NCBI RefSeq assembly: GCF_003473485.1
Contig: NC_053045.1
Coordinates: 10,132,501-10,196,500, forward strand
Length of the DNA: 64,000 nucleotides
From: Medicago truncatula
Taxonomy: Eukaryota > Streptophyta > Magnoliopsida > Fabales > Fabaceae
Direction of reading: 5' to 3'
Shown here: one piece after another, positions 34,170 through 44,112 of the stretch
How positions within the stretch are numbered: the first letter of the stretch is position 1
Layout: each line of letters begins with the position of its first letter
Position numbers and translations under genes: made by a program
The notes under the pieces: model-generated
Database searches by the model: none
What the model was told of the DNA's origin: nothing
What the model saw: only the letters and a program-made list of their open reading frames with translations

Positions 34170-34649
34170 TTAGTTTGATAAACTAAGTGAAGCCATCTTG
34201 TCATCAATTTCCTTCAGATTTTTTTCAATCAACTTATCCAAGTCTTTCAAATCAGAAACTGTCACATCATCTGGAAGCTTGTTGTTTTGTAGGTACCAAA
34301 TCATAAGAATGTTCAACTCATTCTCATGATTGTCGTGTCTTTGCATTCTCAGTTGCTCCCTTGCTTTAGTAATCTTTTGCAAAAGAAAACTTTCTTGGTT
34401 CACATTTTTTCTTCCATCTTTCATATATGAGCTCTGATACCTCTCAATCATCTGTTTGGCTTCCTTTAGATTTGGCCACACCTCTGTTTTAGAATCAAAA
34501 GGATCGGAAATTATAGCACATGCTGGAATACCACAAAGAATAGTGAGTTCTCTCACCTTCTTGATGATACCTTTCTTCCTCCGCTTATAGGTCGCCTTTC
34601 TTGTTGAGTCATTGGAGATAAAAGCGAGTTTCACCTTCTTCCTAGCCAT
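34170..34649 (-). CDS. Type I MADS-box protein, AGL80-like (M-gamma)
   Basis: 159 residues from ATG 34649. The upstream in-frame extension begins with GTG and includes the TATA box, so it is not coding. The MADS domain is residues 1-60, starting MARKKVKLAFISNDSTRKAT and containing KRRKKGIIKKVREL, LCGIPACAIISDPFD and EVWPN. The wording is that of the AGL80/M-gamma class, which in Arabidopsis acts in central cell and endosperm development. The C-terminal half (about residues 85-150) is charged and probably helical. The protein is much shorter than Arabidopsis AGL80 and lacks a Q/N-rich tail, as many legume copies do. It is a single exon, usual for this class. It stands alone, between F-box copies D and E. 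Confidence 0.9.
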   Translation of the reverse strand: MARKKVKLAFISNDSTRKATYKRRKKGIIKKVRELTILCGIPACAIISDPFDSKTEVWPNLKEAKQMIERYQSSYMKDGRKNVNQESFLLQKITKAREQLRMQRHDNHENELNILMIWYLQNNKLPDDVTVSDLKDLDKLIEKNLKEIDDKMASLSLSN

Positions 34650-34735
34650 GGCTTTGCAATGTAATCGCAAGGAAAAAGACGAGGAATCGACTTTTTTGAT
34701 TTGCTTTGCGTTTGAAAATGCATTCAGGTTCCAGC

Positions 34736-34745
34736 TTTTATAGAG
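34736..34745 (-). promoter_or_regulatory. TATA box of the MADS gene
   Basis: CTCTATAAAA on the minus strand, about 90 bases before the ATG at 34649. Confidence 0.6.
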
Positions 34746-34779
34746 AGCAATATTTGTTTTCACAGCTATTCTCTTTTAA

Positions 34780-35082
34780 AAAATGAGCAATACCTATATT
34801 ATTTTATTAACTTTAGTATTTAATAAAAAATTAAAGATAATCATATTAATGAATATTAATAAATACTATATTTTCCCTAAAAAAAAACTATATTTTAAAA
34901 TAATATTATTACATGGTATAACTATTTCCTTAAAAAAAAATCTACAATTTTTAATGATAGCTACAATTAAAATAAAAAAATAGGAGGTTAATTTTGAAAA
35001 ATAAAAAATAATACAAGATATAGTATAGTCAAATTTATTATTAAATACAATAAGATAGAGAAAAAAATCATGGTTAATTAAG
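34780..35082. other. AT-rich spacer
   Basis: Upstream of the MADS gene. Very AT-rich; the overlapping small frames on both strands are chance. Confidence 0.5.
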
Positions 35083-35091
35083 GTCAATATT

Positions 35092-35219
35092 AACCCACTT
35101 GGGTTGGGGTGGTGGTATTAACTTGGAACTTTGAAGTTTGCTCCTCCACAATATCTCAGATTCAATACTCCTTGTGCCAAATTTGAGTGGGCTAGTTTAG
35201 CTTCTTCAGAAAAATGAAT
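35092..35219 (+). mobile_element. SINE, legume type
   Basis: Begins AACCCACTTGGGTTGGGGTG, with a box A-like GGTGGTGGTA and a box B-like CAGATTCAATACTCC, and ends near AGTGGGCTAGTTTAGCTTC. It is flanked by the direct repeat GTCAATATT (35083-35091 and 35220-35228). Confidence 0.7.
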
Positions 35220-35228
35220 GTCAATATT

Positions 35229-35761
35229 GATTATTATGGTCAATATTTTTAAAATTTAATTTTATATGAGTCAAATAATATTCTTTTATCATTAATGTTA
35301 TCTTTTTTATCATTAATTTTATTTAACATCATTAATATTTATTTTATTATCTTCAGGTGGAAATTTTATGAAATAAAAGATTATATAATTTAAACTTCTA
35401 TAATATTTAATTAATTTGTAAAGTATCCAATAAATTTAATTCAATCTTAATTATATTTTTATAATTTATTTTCTATATTGAAAATAAAATCTTTTCACAA
35501 TTATAAAATTGCTAAAAACAATTTCTCAGTCAAATAAGTTTTAAATTTAAAATATAAATTCAATAAAATAATCTTTTCATCAGTATACATTATAATTTAT
35601 TTATTTCATTGCAGACAGACTCTCAACATTTTCATGAGAGGTAGTATTATTCAAGGTACAATCGAACAATAATTTGGAGCACCTATCTACAAGGTCTAAA
35701 TTCTTAATATGTCATGTTGTAGAAGACTATTCTCTTCTGTTAGACCCACTCCAAATTACAT
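35229..35761. other. AT-rich spacer
   Basis: No gene or clear repeat. Confidence 0.45.
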
Positions 35762-35911
35762 ACTCCTTCTGGTGTCAATTATAAACAATTTTACTTTTTA
35801 GATTCATTGAATAAATGATGTATGTAGTCTCAATTATAGACCAGATAAATCGATCATTTATTCAATAAATCTAAAAAGAGAAATGTTGTTTATAACTGAT
35901 ATCGAAGGTAT
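35762..35911. mobile_element. Fold-back MITE, Stowaway-like
   Basis: The whole 150 bases form one long hairpin. ACTCCTTCTGGTGTCAATTA at the left pairs with the right end GATATCGAAGGTA, and TTATTCAATAAATCTAAAAAG near 35861 pairs with CTTTTTAGATTCATTGAATAA near 35797. Confidence 0.75.
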
Positions 35912-36970
35912 TATTTAAGATTTGATTATATATATGGAAACAAATCTTTTTAAGGTAAATGAAAACAATTTTATTACTTTCAATTATTATTAATGAGTTT
36001 TTAATCATTTTTAGTCATGGCAAAACTATAAGAAAGTTTTTTAAAAATATATTATTGCCATAAAATATTTTTAGATTAATATACATATTTGTCGTTTAAA
36101 ATATTTTTTAACAATTTTATTCTTTTCCCTATAAAAGAATATATTTAGCCTTTGAAGCTTCCTTTTCTTATATATTATCAGTAGCATCAAGACGAACACT
36201 AACGTTCTTCAAAAACAAAAAATGAACACTAATGTGTCTGTCTTTCCATTTTTGTTGGCAAAAAATGATAACGCTAAATAAGTAAATAATTTATTGGAGG
36301 GTAAAATTAGAAGAAGTAATATTACACTAAAACACAATATATTTTTTTATTAGGCGAAAATAAGGTTTTGTTTTTTTATAGTGTCCAAGGATGTAGTCTT
36401 GGGGGCGTAAAGAAATTGTCGAGGTCGGATCGGCGTCCAACCCGCCCTCAACGAATTTAGATGTCATCTCCGATGGTTCCTATTGTTTTCTCATGGCCGC
36501 CGCCGACCCTTCTACAACAGTAGTTGTTCTCTAAGATCCTTTCCAGCAGGCCATGCCCTAACCCGTTTTCACATACACAACATATTCAAGTTTGCATTTG
36601 ACAAACTTTTGTTCAACCAGAAACTTTTGCTGAAGGCTTAAACCAGAAATGTTCTCCACATTTCCTACCAAATAAAATGAAAAACAACAATCTCAATTTA
36701 TTAAGACATTAATTAAAAGACAACGGGGAGCATGGTGCGAGTAGAAAAGGAGGTGATTGAAATGATTTTTGTTTTCTTTTTCCGACAAACAACATAGGGA
36801 TTGAATAACCATAGAATGCAATACACAAGGACATAACAAAGGTAGATTTTTATATATGAATGATTAAGTACACGAATAGAAGACAAGCGGACAACAAGTT
36901 GCGCCGTTAAGCTTTTTGGATGACAAAATCAATCCTCGTAAACACACCACTTATGAACCTAGGAGTCATG
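35912..36970. other. Gene-free stretch
   Basis: Mostly AT-rich. 36400-36570 is richer in G+C (GGTCGGATCGGCGTCCAAC, CATGGCCGCCGCCGACCC) and could be a captured gene piece; I do not recognise it. Confidence 0.35.
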
Positions 36971-36979
36971 ACATGTGCA

Positions 36980-38173
36980 CGACCCTTTAAACTTTATGTA
37001 GAAGGTCAACAACAAATGGTATAAATGCATGTTAATTCTGTGATGTTTAATGGAAAACAAACTTCTATGTGAGTTCACAAGCTTGAGTATACATGTACTA
37101 TAAAAATTGGAAATTGGAAGCTAAAACAATTGGAAACATTTTAAAATCAAGTAAAACAGAAAACCAATATGCTGCCACAATCAAAGTGGTGATAGTAGGT
37201 GATGGTCTAGACAATGGTGCTAGTAATCAAAGGATGAATGCACAACCAAACATGCCATTTTCTATCATTAAAGGTGTCCTCATTTATGGCTAACAAACGG
37301 CACCAACAAGTAACAATAAATAACTGAGCATCATGGAAAGTTGCTTAATATTTGAAGCAAACTGAATGATCCATTACAGTTAAGAAGATACACATGTGAC
37401 ATGAAATGCTTCCCACTGTGAAAAGGAGGATATCTCCGAGTTACGTGTCATGAATCACAATTGCAAGACTCTTTTCTTTTCTTATTTTCAAAACTCCTAC
37501 GTCGAGTTTATGAATCAAGCAACTTGGTAAAGAAACTACAACGTAAATAAGAAGTAATACTCATCTAACAACAGTTTGTGGGGACTGTGGTATCATGGCG
37601 GCGGTAGATGGGAGATGATATTTGTGAATGAGAGGAGGCAGCAAACAGATACTTGTATGGAGATTTGAATTGATCAAAAGTGACATCCTTTGGAATGAAA
37701 AGTCTACCATCAAAAACTCGTTAGAAGGTATAGTCTCAGGTGGTCGTTTGAAAAGAATAGTATAATAAAGAACATTAAAAGGCTGGTGAAGTATATTGTT
37801 CAAGCTACATTAATGGTCGTTCAGATCAAGACCTCGTAATAACTACGATATTTCACACGACAAAAATCAAAATTGAACTCAAAATAACCTAGTGGTCTTT
37901 GACTAATTTACTGAAACTGATAAGATTCTAAACAAAATAGCTGATATGAAGAAGATTAATTGATTTGAACTAATCAACCAAGCTTGAACAGCACCAGATG
38001 AGCCAAAAACAAAACCATATATGCATCAGCGACGATACAAGGATAATGGCCCGCTACCGATTTAAGAAATCTCCGGGGTTCCAATTGACAAGACACTTTG
38101 CATACAAGGTAATATCCCAATCACTGCAATCATTTTGCATTTTGCTCCTGGTGAAAACAAGAAAAATAACTAA
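36980..38173 (-). repeat. Duplicated 3' flank of F-box copy E
   Basis: 36990-37290 matches the reverse of about 12700-12960 and 37560-37800 matches the reverse of the sequence after F-box copy B. The conserved flank is at 37990-38165. No gene recognised in the frames 37093-37293 or 37561-37803. Confidence 0.6.
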
Positions 38174-39376
38174 TTACTTATTCCTCCGATTGGAAGAATG
38201 TTTTCCTTGTATATTAGTATTCGATCGACGATCAATAGAATTCACTTCTTTGTAAGAAAGCTCCACAACCGATTGAGTACTTAAATCAAGACAAACTACT
38301 TCTTTATCTTCTCTGATGACAAATATTTCTCCTTTCATCCCAACCCCGATAGGACGCTCAATGCAAGACAACGATCCAACATTAAAGAGTTTGGTCCACG
38401 ACTCCTTTATACCGTATTCACCCAAAATTGATATTTGAAAATTATTCGTCTCTTTATGATATGAGATCAATGAAACGGACCCATTTAACACCACCAAGTT
38501 TATCCACAATGCTTTGAAACAATCATCTAAGTACGAGGGTATGGGTGTTATGAAGAATACCTCATTGCTCAAGTAAAATGATACCAACCATCTTCCATCT
38601 TGACTATCTTCATCTTCTTCCCACAACCAATGACACACACCATCCATGTAGACTTGACTGCCGTCAATAAGTGCCAAGGAATAAGGCATGTCAAAAATAA
38701 GTATCCTTTTCCACGAGTTAGTTCTTAAGCTATATTTCACCCAAATTGGGTCTAAAGACATATGTCCATAGCTAGCGTGTTGACCCGTAATAGTTATGTA
38801 ACATATGACATTATAATCATTTCTAAGGTCGTCGTAACCAAATCCATGAAGATAAGACGTATGAATTATGCTAACAAAATCCTTAACATCTTCAACAGAC
38901 GACTCAACTAACTTATCCGTAGTGGGAACGAGCTTGATTTCCTGTGTAGATGGGTTCCACAATACAGTATTGCAATAATAATAAGCTTGATAGAGACAAA
39001 ATGTCCCATTAATACTACCAAAACCAAAAATACGAAATTTAAAACGGTTTGCATCATATGAATTTGGGAAATCTATTTTAACTTTGTTCTCAAACCTTTC
39101 ACCAGAAATAGAATAGAAAACGTCTTGACCAAGTTTGAAATCCCTTAGGAGGAGAGATGTCCCGTCGTAATAAGGACATCGATGAGAATTAAATAAGAGA
39201 TTGTTGCAGAATGTGTTCATAAAACTACGGTTCTCAGATAAGAGAGACCATGGTTTACAAAAGCATTCAAATCGCTTAAAAGATTTAAGAGGCAATTTGG
39301 ATAGAATGGAGAAGGCAATATCATCAGGTATATAGGTGGTGCTACCCTTTTCGTTCTTTACAGCCACCGACTCCAT
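38174..39376 (-). CDS. F-box protein, F-box-associated interaction type (copy E)
   Basis: 400 residues from ATG 39376; upstream in-frame codons start with TTG. The F-box is at about residues 17-57 (IPDDIAFSILSKLPLKSFKR, then FECFCKPW). The N-terminus has MESVAVKNEK in place of the basic MESVAAKKRK. Conserved blocks: FGFGSINGTFC, VLWNPST, LHGFGYDDL, CHWLWEEDED, LVVLNGSVSLIS. A seven-base insertion near 38226-38234 (GATCGACGATC against GATC in C and D) shifts the frame, so the tail after NSID differs from the other copies. The F-box and most of the interaction domain are intact, so function is possible. It is the most diverged of the open copies. Confidence 0.85.
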   Translation of the reverse strand: MESVAVKNEKGSTTYIPDDIAFSILSKLPLKSFKRFECFCKPWSLLSENRSFMNTFCNNLLFNSHRCPYYDGTSLLLRDFKLGQDVFYSISGERFENKVKIDFPNSYDANRFKFRIFGFGSINGTFCLYQAYYYCNTVLWNPSTQEIKLVPTTDKLVESSVEDVKDFVSIIHTSYLHGFGYDDLRNDYNVICYITITGQHASYGHMSLDPIWVKYSLRTNSWKRILIFDMPYSLALIDGSQVYMDGVCHWLWEEDEDSQDGRWLVSFYLSNEVFFITPIPSYLDDCFKALWINLVVLNGSVSLISYHKETNNFQISILGEYGIKESWTKLFNVGSLSCIERPIGVGMKGEIFVIREDKEVVCLDLSTQSVVELSYKEVNSIDRRSNTNIQGKHSSNRRNK

Positions 39377-39485
39377 TGCAGGTTGCAAATCGGAATGCAA
39401 TGAGATCTTGAAAGCGCAAAGTGATTAGTAGAAACCCTAAACAACTTTTGAGCGAGTTTGTGGATGAATGGAGAAACCCTAACAT

Positions 39486-39497
39486 CTTTTATATATT
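39486..39497 (-). promoter_or_regulatory. TATA box of F-box gene E
   Basis: CAATATATAAAA on the minus strand, about 115 bases before the ATG. Confidence 0.5.
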
Positions 39498-39539
39498 GAG
39501 AAAGGGGCCCTTCAAACCCTTCTGTTTTCCATTTTCTTT

Positions 39540-40199
39540 TTGCCACAAAAGCCCTCCATTTTCCAATTTTTTATTTTTATTTTTTATGGGTTAAATATGT
39601 TTTTTTTTTCTCCATCCTATGAGTTTCTCAAGCGTCTATGTAGTTCGGATTTTAGAATAAAAACCCCATAAAACCTCCAAAAATACGTTAAAATATTTCA
39701 GATTTTAGAATTTGAATAGGACGCGCGAGAAGGTCATAGGGTGGGAAAAATAATGGCTAATTTCATGGATGACTATCAATGAAAGAGTACAAAATCTTAT
39801 ATCGACAATATTATTCTAGATTCTTCCTAACAACTAGTGAGTCACCAATCCGTAATTAATCTTTAAAAAACAAATAAATTAAATTTTGCAAAATGACCAC
39901 TATGCATATAAAATTAAAAAGATCGTGAATTTTCATAAGGACGATTATGAAATTTTGTTGTATTTCGATTTTTATAGATTGTTAGGAAGAACATTAATAA
40001 GAACATTGATGAGCTCAAGACATCAATTCACATGTAAAGCATGCCACTCTAATTGTGTTGTGAGACTGCTGCAAATTCCTACACAAGAAAAAGATGACAT
40101 GATGATGGTTGCTCAAATAAAATCAAATTAAATTGATCAATTCATATTTGAAATGTGTAAACTTGAAAATTGTAAAAACAAAAATATAAATCACTATTT
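39540..40199. other. AT-rich spacer
   Basis: Upstream of copy E. Nothing recognised; the frame 39886-40131 has no known domain. Confidence 0.4.
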
Positions 40200-41975
40200 T
40201 TGACCAAAACCTTTGTTCAGCCAAAATGTGATAAATATTAAGAAACAAATGTAGTGAACGCTTGAGTGTATGTATGTGACCTTCCATTGCTCCATGAGCA
40301 ACACATGAAGTGCGTATGCATGCACGCTTGGATCATTGGAACAGCTTGGATCTGTATTGCAGATATGAGAAGGCAATATTCTTTCTGTTATTGACTACTC
40401 ATGTGAGTGTGTATGCGTGCACGCTTGAACATACGCAATTCTGTGTTGTTTAATGGAAAACAGACTTGTACGTGAGTTCACAAGCTTGAGTGTACATGTA
40501 CTATAAAAATCGGAAATTGGAAGCCGAAACAGCTGGAAACATTTCAAAATCAAGAAAAACAGAAAACCAATAAGCTGTCACAATCCTAGAGAAATTAAAC
40601 ATGAAGACAAATAGAAGCATAGTGTTTGTTGGATTGCATGATATCGCCGCCCCTTCAGCAATCACAATAACATGTTCTCAATTTCCTTGAGTCTTTTTTC
40701 TATATATTCATCAAGTCCGGCAGAATGCTCAAAGAGATTTTTTCTATCAAGCTCAATGAACTCACATAGTAGGGTAAATAATTGTGCAGTACATTACTTG
40801 GAACAAATTTAACTTGGTGATTGCACAACCAAACATGATATTTTCTATCATTAAAGGTGACATCATTTTTGGATTACAAACGGCACCAACATGTAACAAT
40901 AAATAACTGAGCATCATGGGAAGTTTCCCAGTTTTTTAACTAAACTGAGTGACCCATTACAGTTAATTAGAAAGACAACTGTGACATGAAATATGTTCTC
41001 ATTTGCGTCACGACATCAGCAACATGAACCAAGCTGAATGACACAACTGAAATGTAGTGCTTTTCCAAACTAAGGTCGAAACATTGCAGTCCGTTTGAAC
41101 ATGAAGTACATTTTCATCTGCTATAGACCAAATTACTAAAAGAATTGGTGGGAAGGGAACCATTGATATTGTTAATGATAAGAGATGATCATGTATGGAT
41201 TATTTAACAATCAAGAAGGTTCATTATAGTTAATACCTATTCAATCTTACTTTATTATCCAATGCTAATTAAGCTGTTATGATGGTGCAGTGGAGTGGAG
41301 TTGAATTGCTATCCAAAGACCGAACTCAGCTAATATAATAGTGTATAATCAATTAGGATTAACCAGAAAAAGATAAAGTATAACTACCAGATAACTAGTA
41401 AGAAAGTAATCAGAAAAGATAAAGTGTATACACATTTCTTAAAGAGGACAAAACTATTTTGAATTTTCACTAGCCATATTTCTCTATCTATGGTTTTATA
41501 ACTTCATTTGTAAATGACCAAACACCCTGCAGAGATAACATTTAAATTTAAAGTTACTAATTCATTTGAGGCGTGTCGGCATAATAAATGTGGGGTAGCT
41601 CTCCCAACCGGGATTCAAATCTTGGTTCACCACATTGTGGTAGTCTAGCATCTTGCGTTAGAGGAGTCAGACCAAACAAAAATGAAAGACAGGATAATTA
41701 AGGAAACAATGTCTTGGTTGCAAATTACATTCCACCAACTTCACAATTTCATAAGATTTTCGATTACTGTATTACATTCCACTATTCCTGAAGGCTGCAC
41801 AGAAAAACAGTGGGATTGACCCAAGAAACTTCCAGAACCCCCACCGCCAAACAGCAACCACAGACCAGAAAAGCAGCAACAGATGAGCCAAAAACAGAAG
41901 GACATAAGCATCAGCAACGATACAAGGATAATGGCTCGCTACCGATTCAAGCAATCTCCGAGATTCTAATTGACA
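40200..41975 (-). pseudogene. Relic of a sixth F-box unit, coding part lost
   Basis: Carries the spacer and 3' flank seen beside the other copies. 40260-40600 matches the reverse of 12850-13200, 41575-41680 is the SINE-like block, and 41780-41975 is the conserved flank. Homology ends at TTGACAAGACA (41966-41976), just before the F-box coding end would appear. The coding region was deleted or never duplicated. Confidence 0.65.
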
Positions 41976-42278
41976 AGACAATGTAATTTTTCCCTATCTT
42001 CTACTCTTAGTCTTGCAGCCTTGTAATTGCCCCGTCTTTTGATCTTTTGTCAATTGTTTCTCAAGCCTTGTCGTTGCCTTCTCAACTTTTACCCAATCTA
42101 CAAAACCATATGATTGATCAAACACAAAAAATACTAGGAGAAATATTCAATTATGTAAGATAGCTATATCTCATATTCTACCATATGTGAATACTATTTA
42201 GAGAGGCTATGATCTTCTAAATAAAGTTTAAACTTAGAACAATAAAGTACAATTCATAACCATACTACTAATAATACA

Positions 42279-43114
42279 CAGGGCCGGCCCCGAGGGGGCG
42301 CAAGCAGTTCTAGCGAGCCGAGCCTCCAAAATTTGGGGGCCTAAATATTATTTTTTAAAAATATAATACATGTAATTATTTAATATATACAAATGGCGTA
42401 AAAAATAAATAAGTCAAACTGAAATGGCCAAGCGGTAGCAGCACGAACTGGTGGTATCCAAGTCCTGGGTTTGACACTCTGAATGTAGGTATTTTTTAAA
42501 TTAGTACTTTTTTTTCCTTTTTTACTCTTTAATTAACCCCGGATCCGTTTTTCTTTAATTAATTTTTCTTTTTTAATTAATTATTTTTAGTATGAGAGGC
42601 CTTTTTGTTTTGGACATAATTTATTGTGGATTTGAGGCTCCTCAATCTTCTCTCCAATTCAACCAAATTGTCCTTAATATATTGGATTATATATTTAAAA
42701 ATAAAAGCACAATATCATTGTTTTCTTCTTATAATTTTTGCCTCATACTTATCGTATAAAATTATAAAACACTAACAACAAATATTATAATTTTTCATTT
42801 GAAAGAAAAAACATTATAATTATTTTCTAAAAAAACATTATAAATATTTTATTTTTTTCTTTGTACAAATTAAGGAAAATAACACCCTAGAAAATTGATA
42901 ATGATGTTCGTTTGAAGTTGTATTTTTATATTATTGATTAGAATATCAATTTTTTTTGTGTTAGTTACAATAATGACTTTTTTTTTTTATCTTTACGGAT
43001 CTTATTTTTAATTTAAATTGATAATTGCTCTTTTAAAAAAAATTATGTTTTTATTTTATTAGGGACCTATTTTTATATGAGAGCCGAGCCTCCAATTACT
43101 CAGGGACGGCCCTG
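42279..43114. mobile_element. Non-autonomous hAT element
   Basis: The ends are CAGGGCCGGCCCCGAG and CTCAGGGACGGCCCTG, flanked by the 8-base duplication ATAATACA (42271-42278 and 43115-43122). GAGCCGAGCCTCCAA occurs near both ends. Same family as 20004-20963. The interior has no transposase. Confidence 0.85.
42424..42490 (+). repeat. tRNA-like (SINE head) sequence inside the hAT element
   Basis: TGGCCAAGCGGTAGC resembles a box A and GGGTTTGACACTC a box B, 45 bases apart. There is no cloverleaf with proper arms, so it is not a tRNA gene. Confidence 0.35.
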
Positions 43115-43122
43115 ATAATACA

Positions 43123-44112
43123 CATATTTTCGACAATAACATTAAACTGATGGAGCAAATTACTGCATATGCTAATATATGTGGAAAAAGGCAATTGTAT
43201 GTTAGCCTAGTCTGGATAGTTTTTCATGCTTATCTCCTATCATCCATTTCTCTACATCTGCATAAGTTCTTTTTTCATCTAAAGCCCAAAATAAACATTG
43301 TTAGAGGAATTACAGTTGCACAAACATTCAACGCCTTACAGCTCACATACTCAATTGTATCAATGGATGAAAAAAAAAATTCAAAATTCAATCGAAAAAG
43401 GAAAAAAAAACAATATAAACAAACCGCAGGAAAATCTGCGGGAAAAGCCATAGGAAAAACCGCAGTAACCGCAGAAATACCTGCGGAATTTACTAAGGAA
43501 ACGCTGAAATCATATTCGCCAATAGTACCGCAGAGAAATCTTCAGCAAAATAGTAGTTACCTGCGGATTTTCCTGTGGCTTATGAATTCGCAGGAAACAT
43601 CGTAAGTCCTAACTTGATCCGCAACAAAATCCTCAGAAATTCCTGCGGATTATTTTCCTCATGAAAATCCGTAGGAAAAACGAGAGATTCCTTATCAACA
43701 GCTATACTGCATCCATCTTCATCATATCCCACAGATCTTCATATTGAGATATCAAGATATTATATAGTTTATTTCCATTGGGAAAACTGCCCAACATCTA
43801 CATTGAAGACCGGAGGTCTTCAAATTGCAACTTCCATTTATTTTTATAAATGGAGAGGATCTTTAACCGTTAACTATAGAGACCTTACTCTGGACGTGTG
43901 GGTCTTCAAAAGATCATAACTGAGTCAAAACACAATCCATTCTCTCAACACCACTGGCGACTTCGAGGATTGAGAGAGAAAACACAGTCTCTAGTGGATC
44001 AGCGCATCAACAACCTTATCAACTGATCATTCTGATAAGGGGGGATTGAACCCGACGTGGGGTGCCACAATCCCACCAACATAAGAGTTATCACACATTT
44101 CTTAGTGTAGCT
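43123..44112. mobile_element. CACTA-like subterminal repeats and other repeat sequence
   Basis: From 43420 to 43690 many copies of a CCTGCGGATTTTCC-like word occur in both orientations, as in the subterminal regions of CACTA transposons. No CACTA end or transposase is seen. The open frame 43150-43605 mostly translates these repeats and is rejected as a gene. 43870-44110 is gene-free. Confidence 0.45.

Noticed and set aside
34783..35087. Overlapping frames on both strands upstream of the MADS gene
   Set aside because: Very AT-rich chance frames without domains.
43150..43605. 151-residue frame with Lys/Ala repeats
   Set aside because: Much of it is a translation of CACTA-like subterminal repeats with words such as CCTGCGGATTTTCC.
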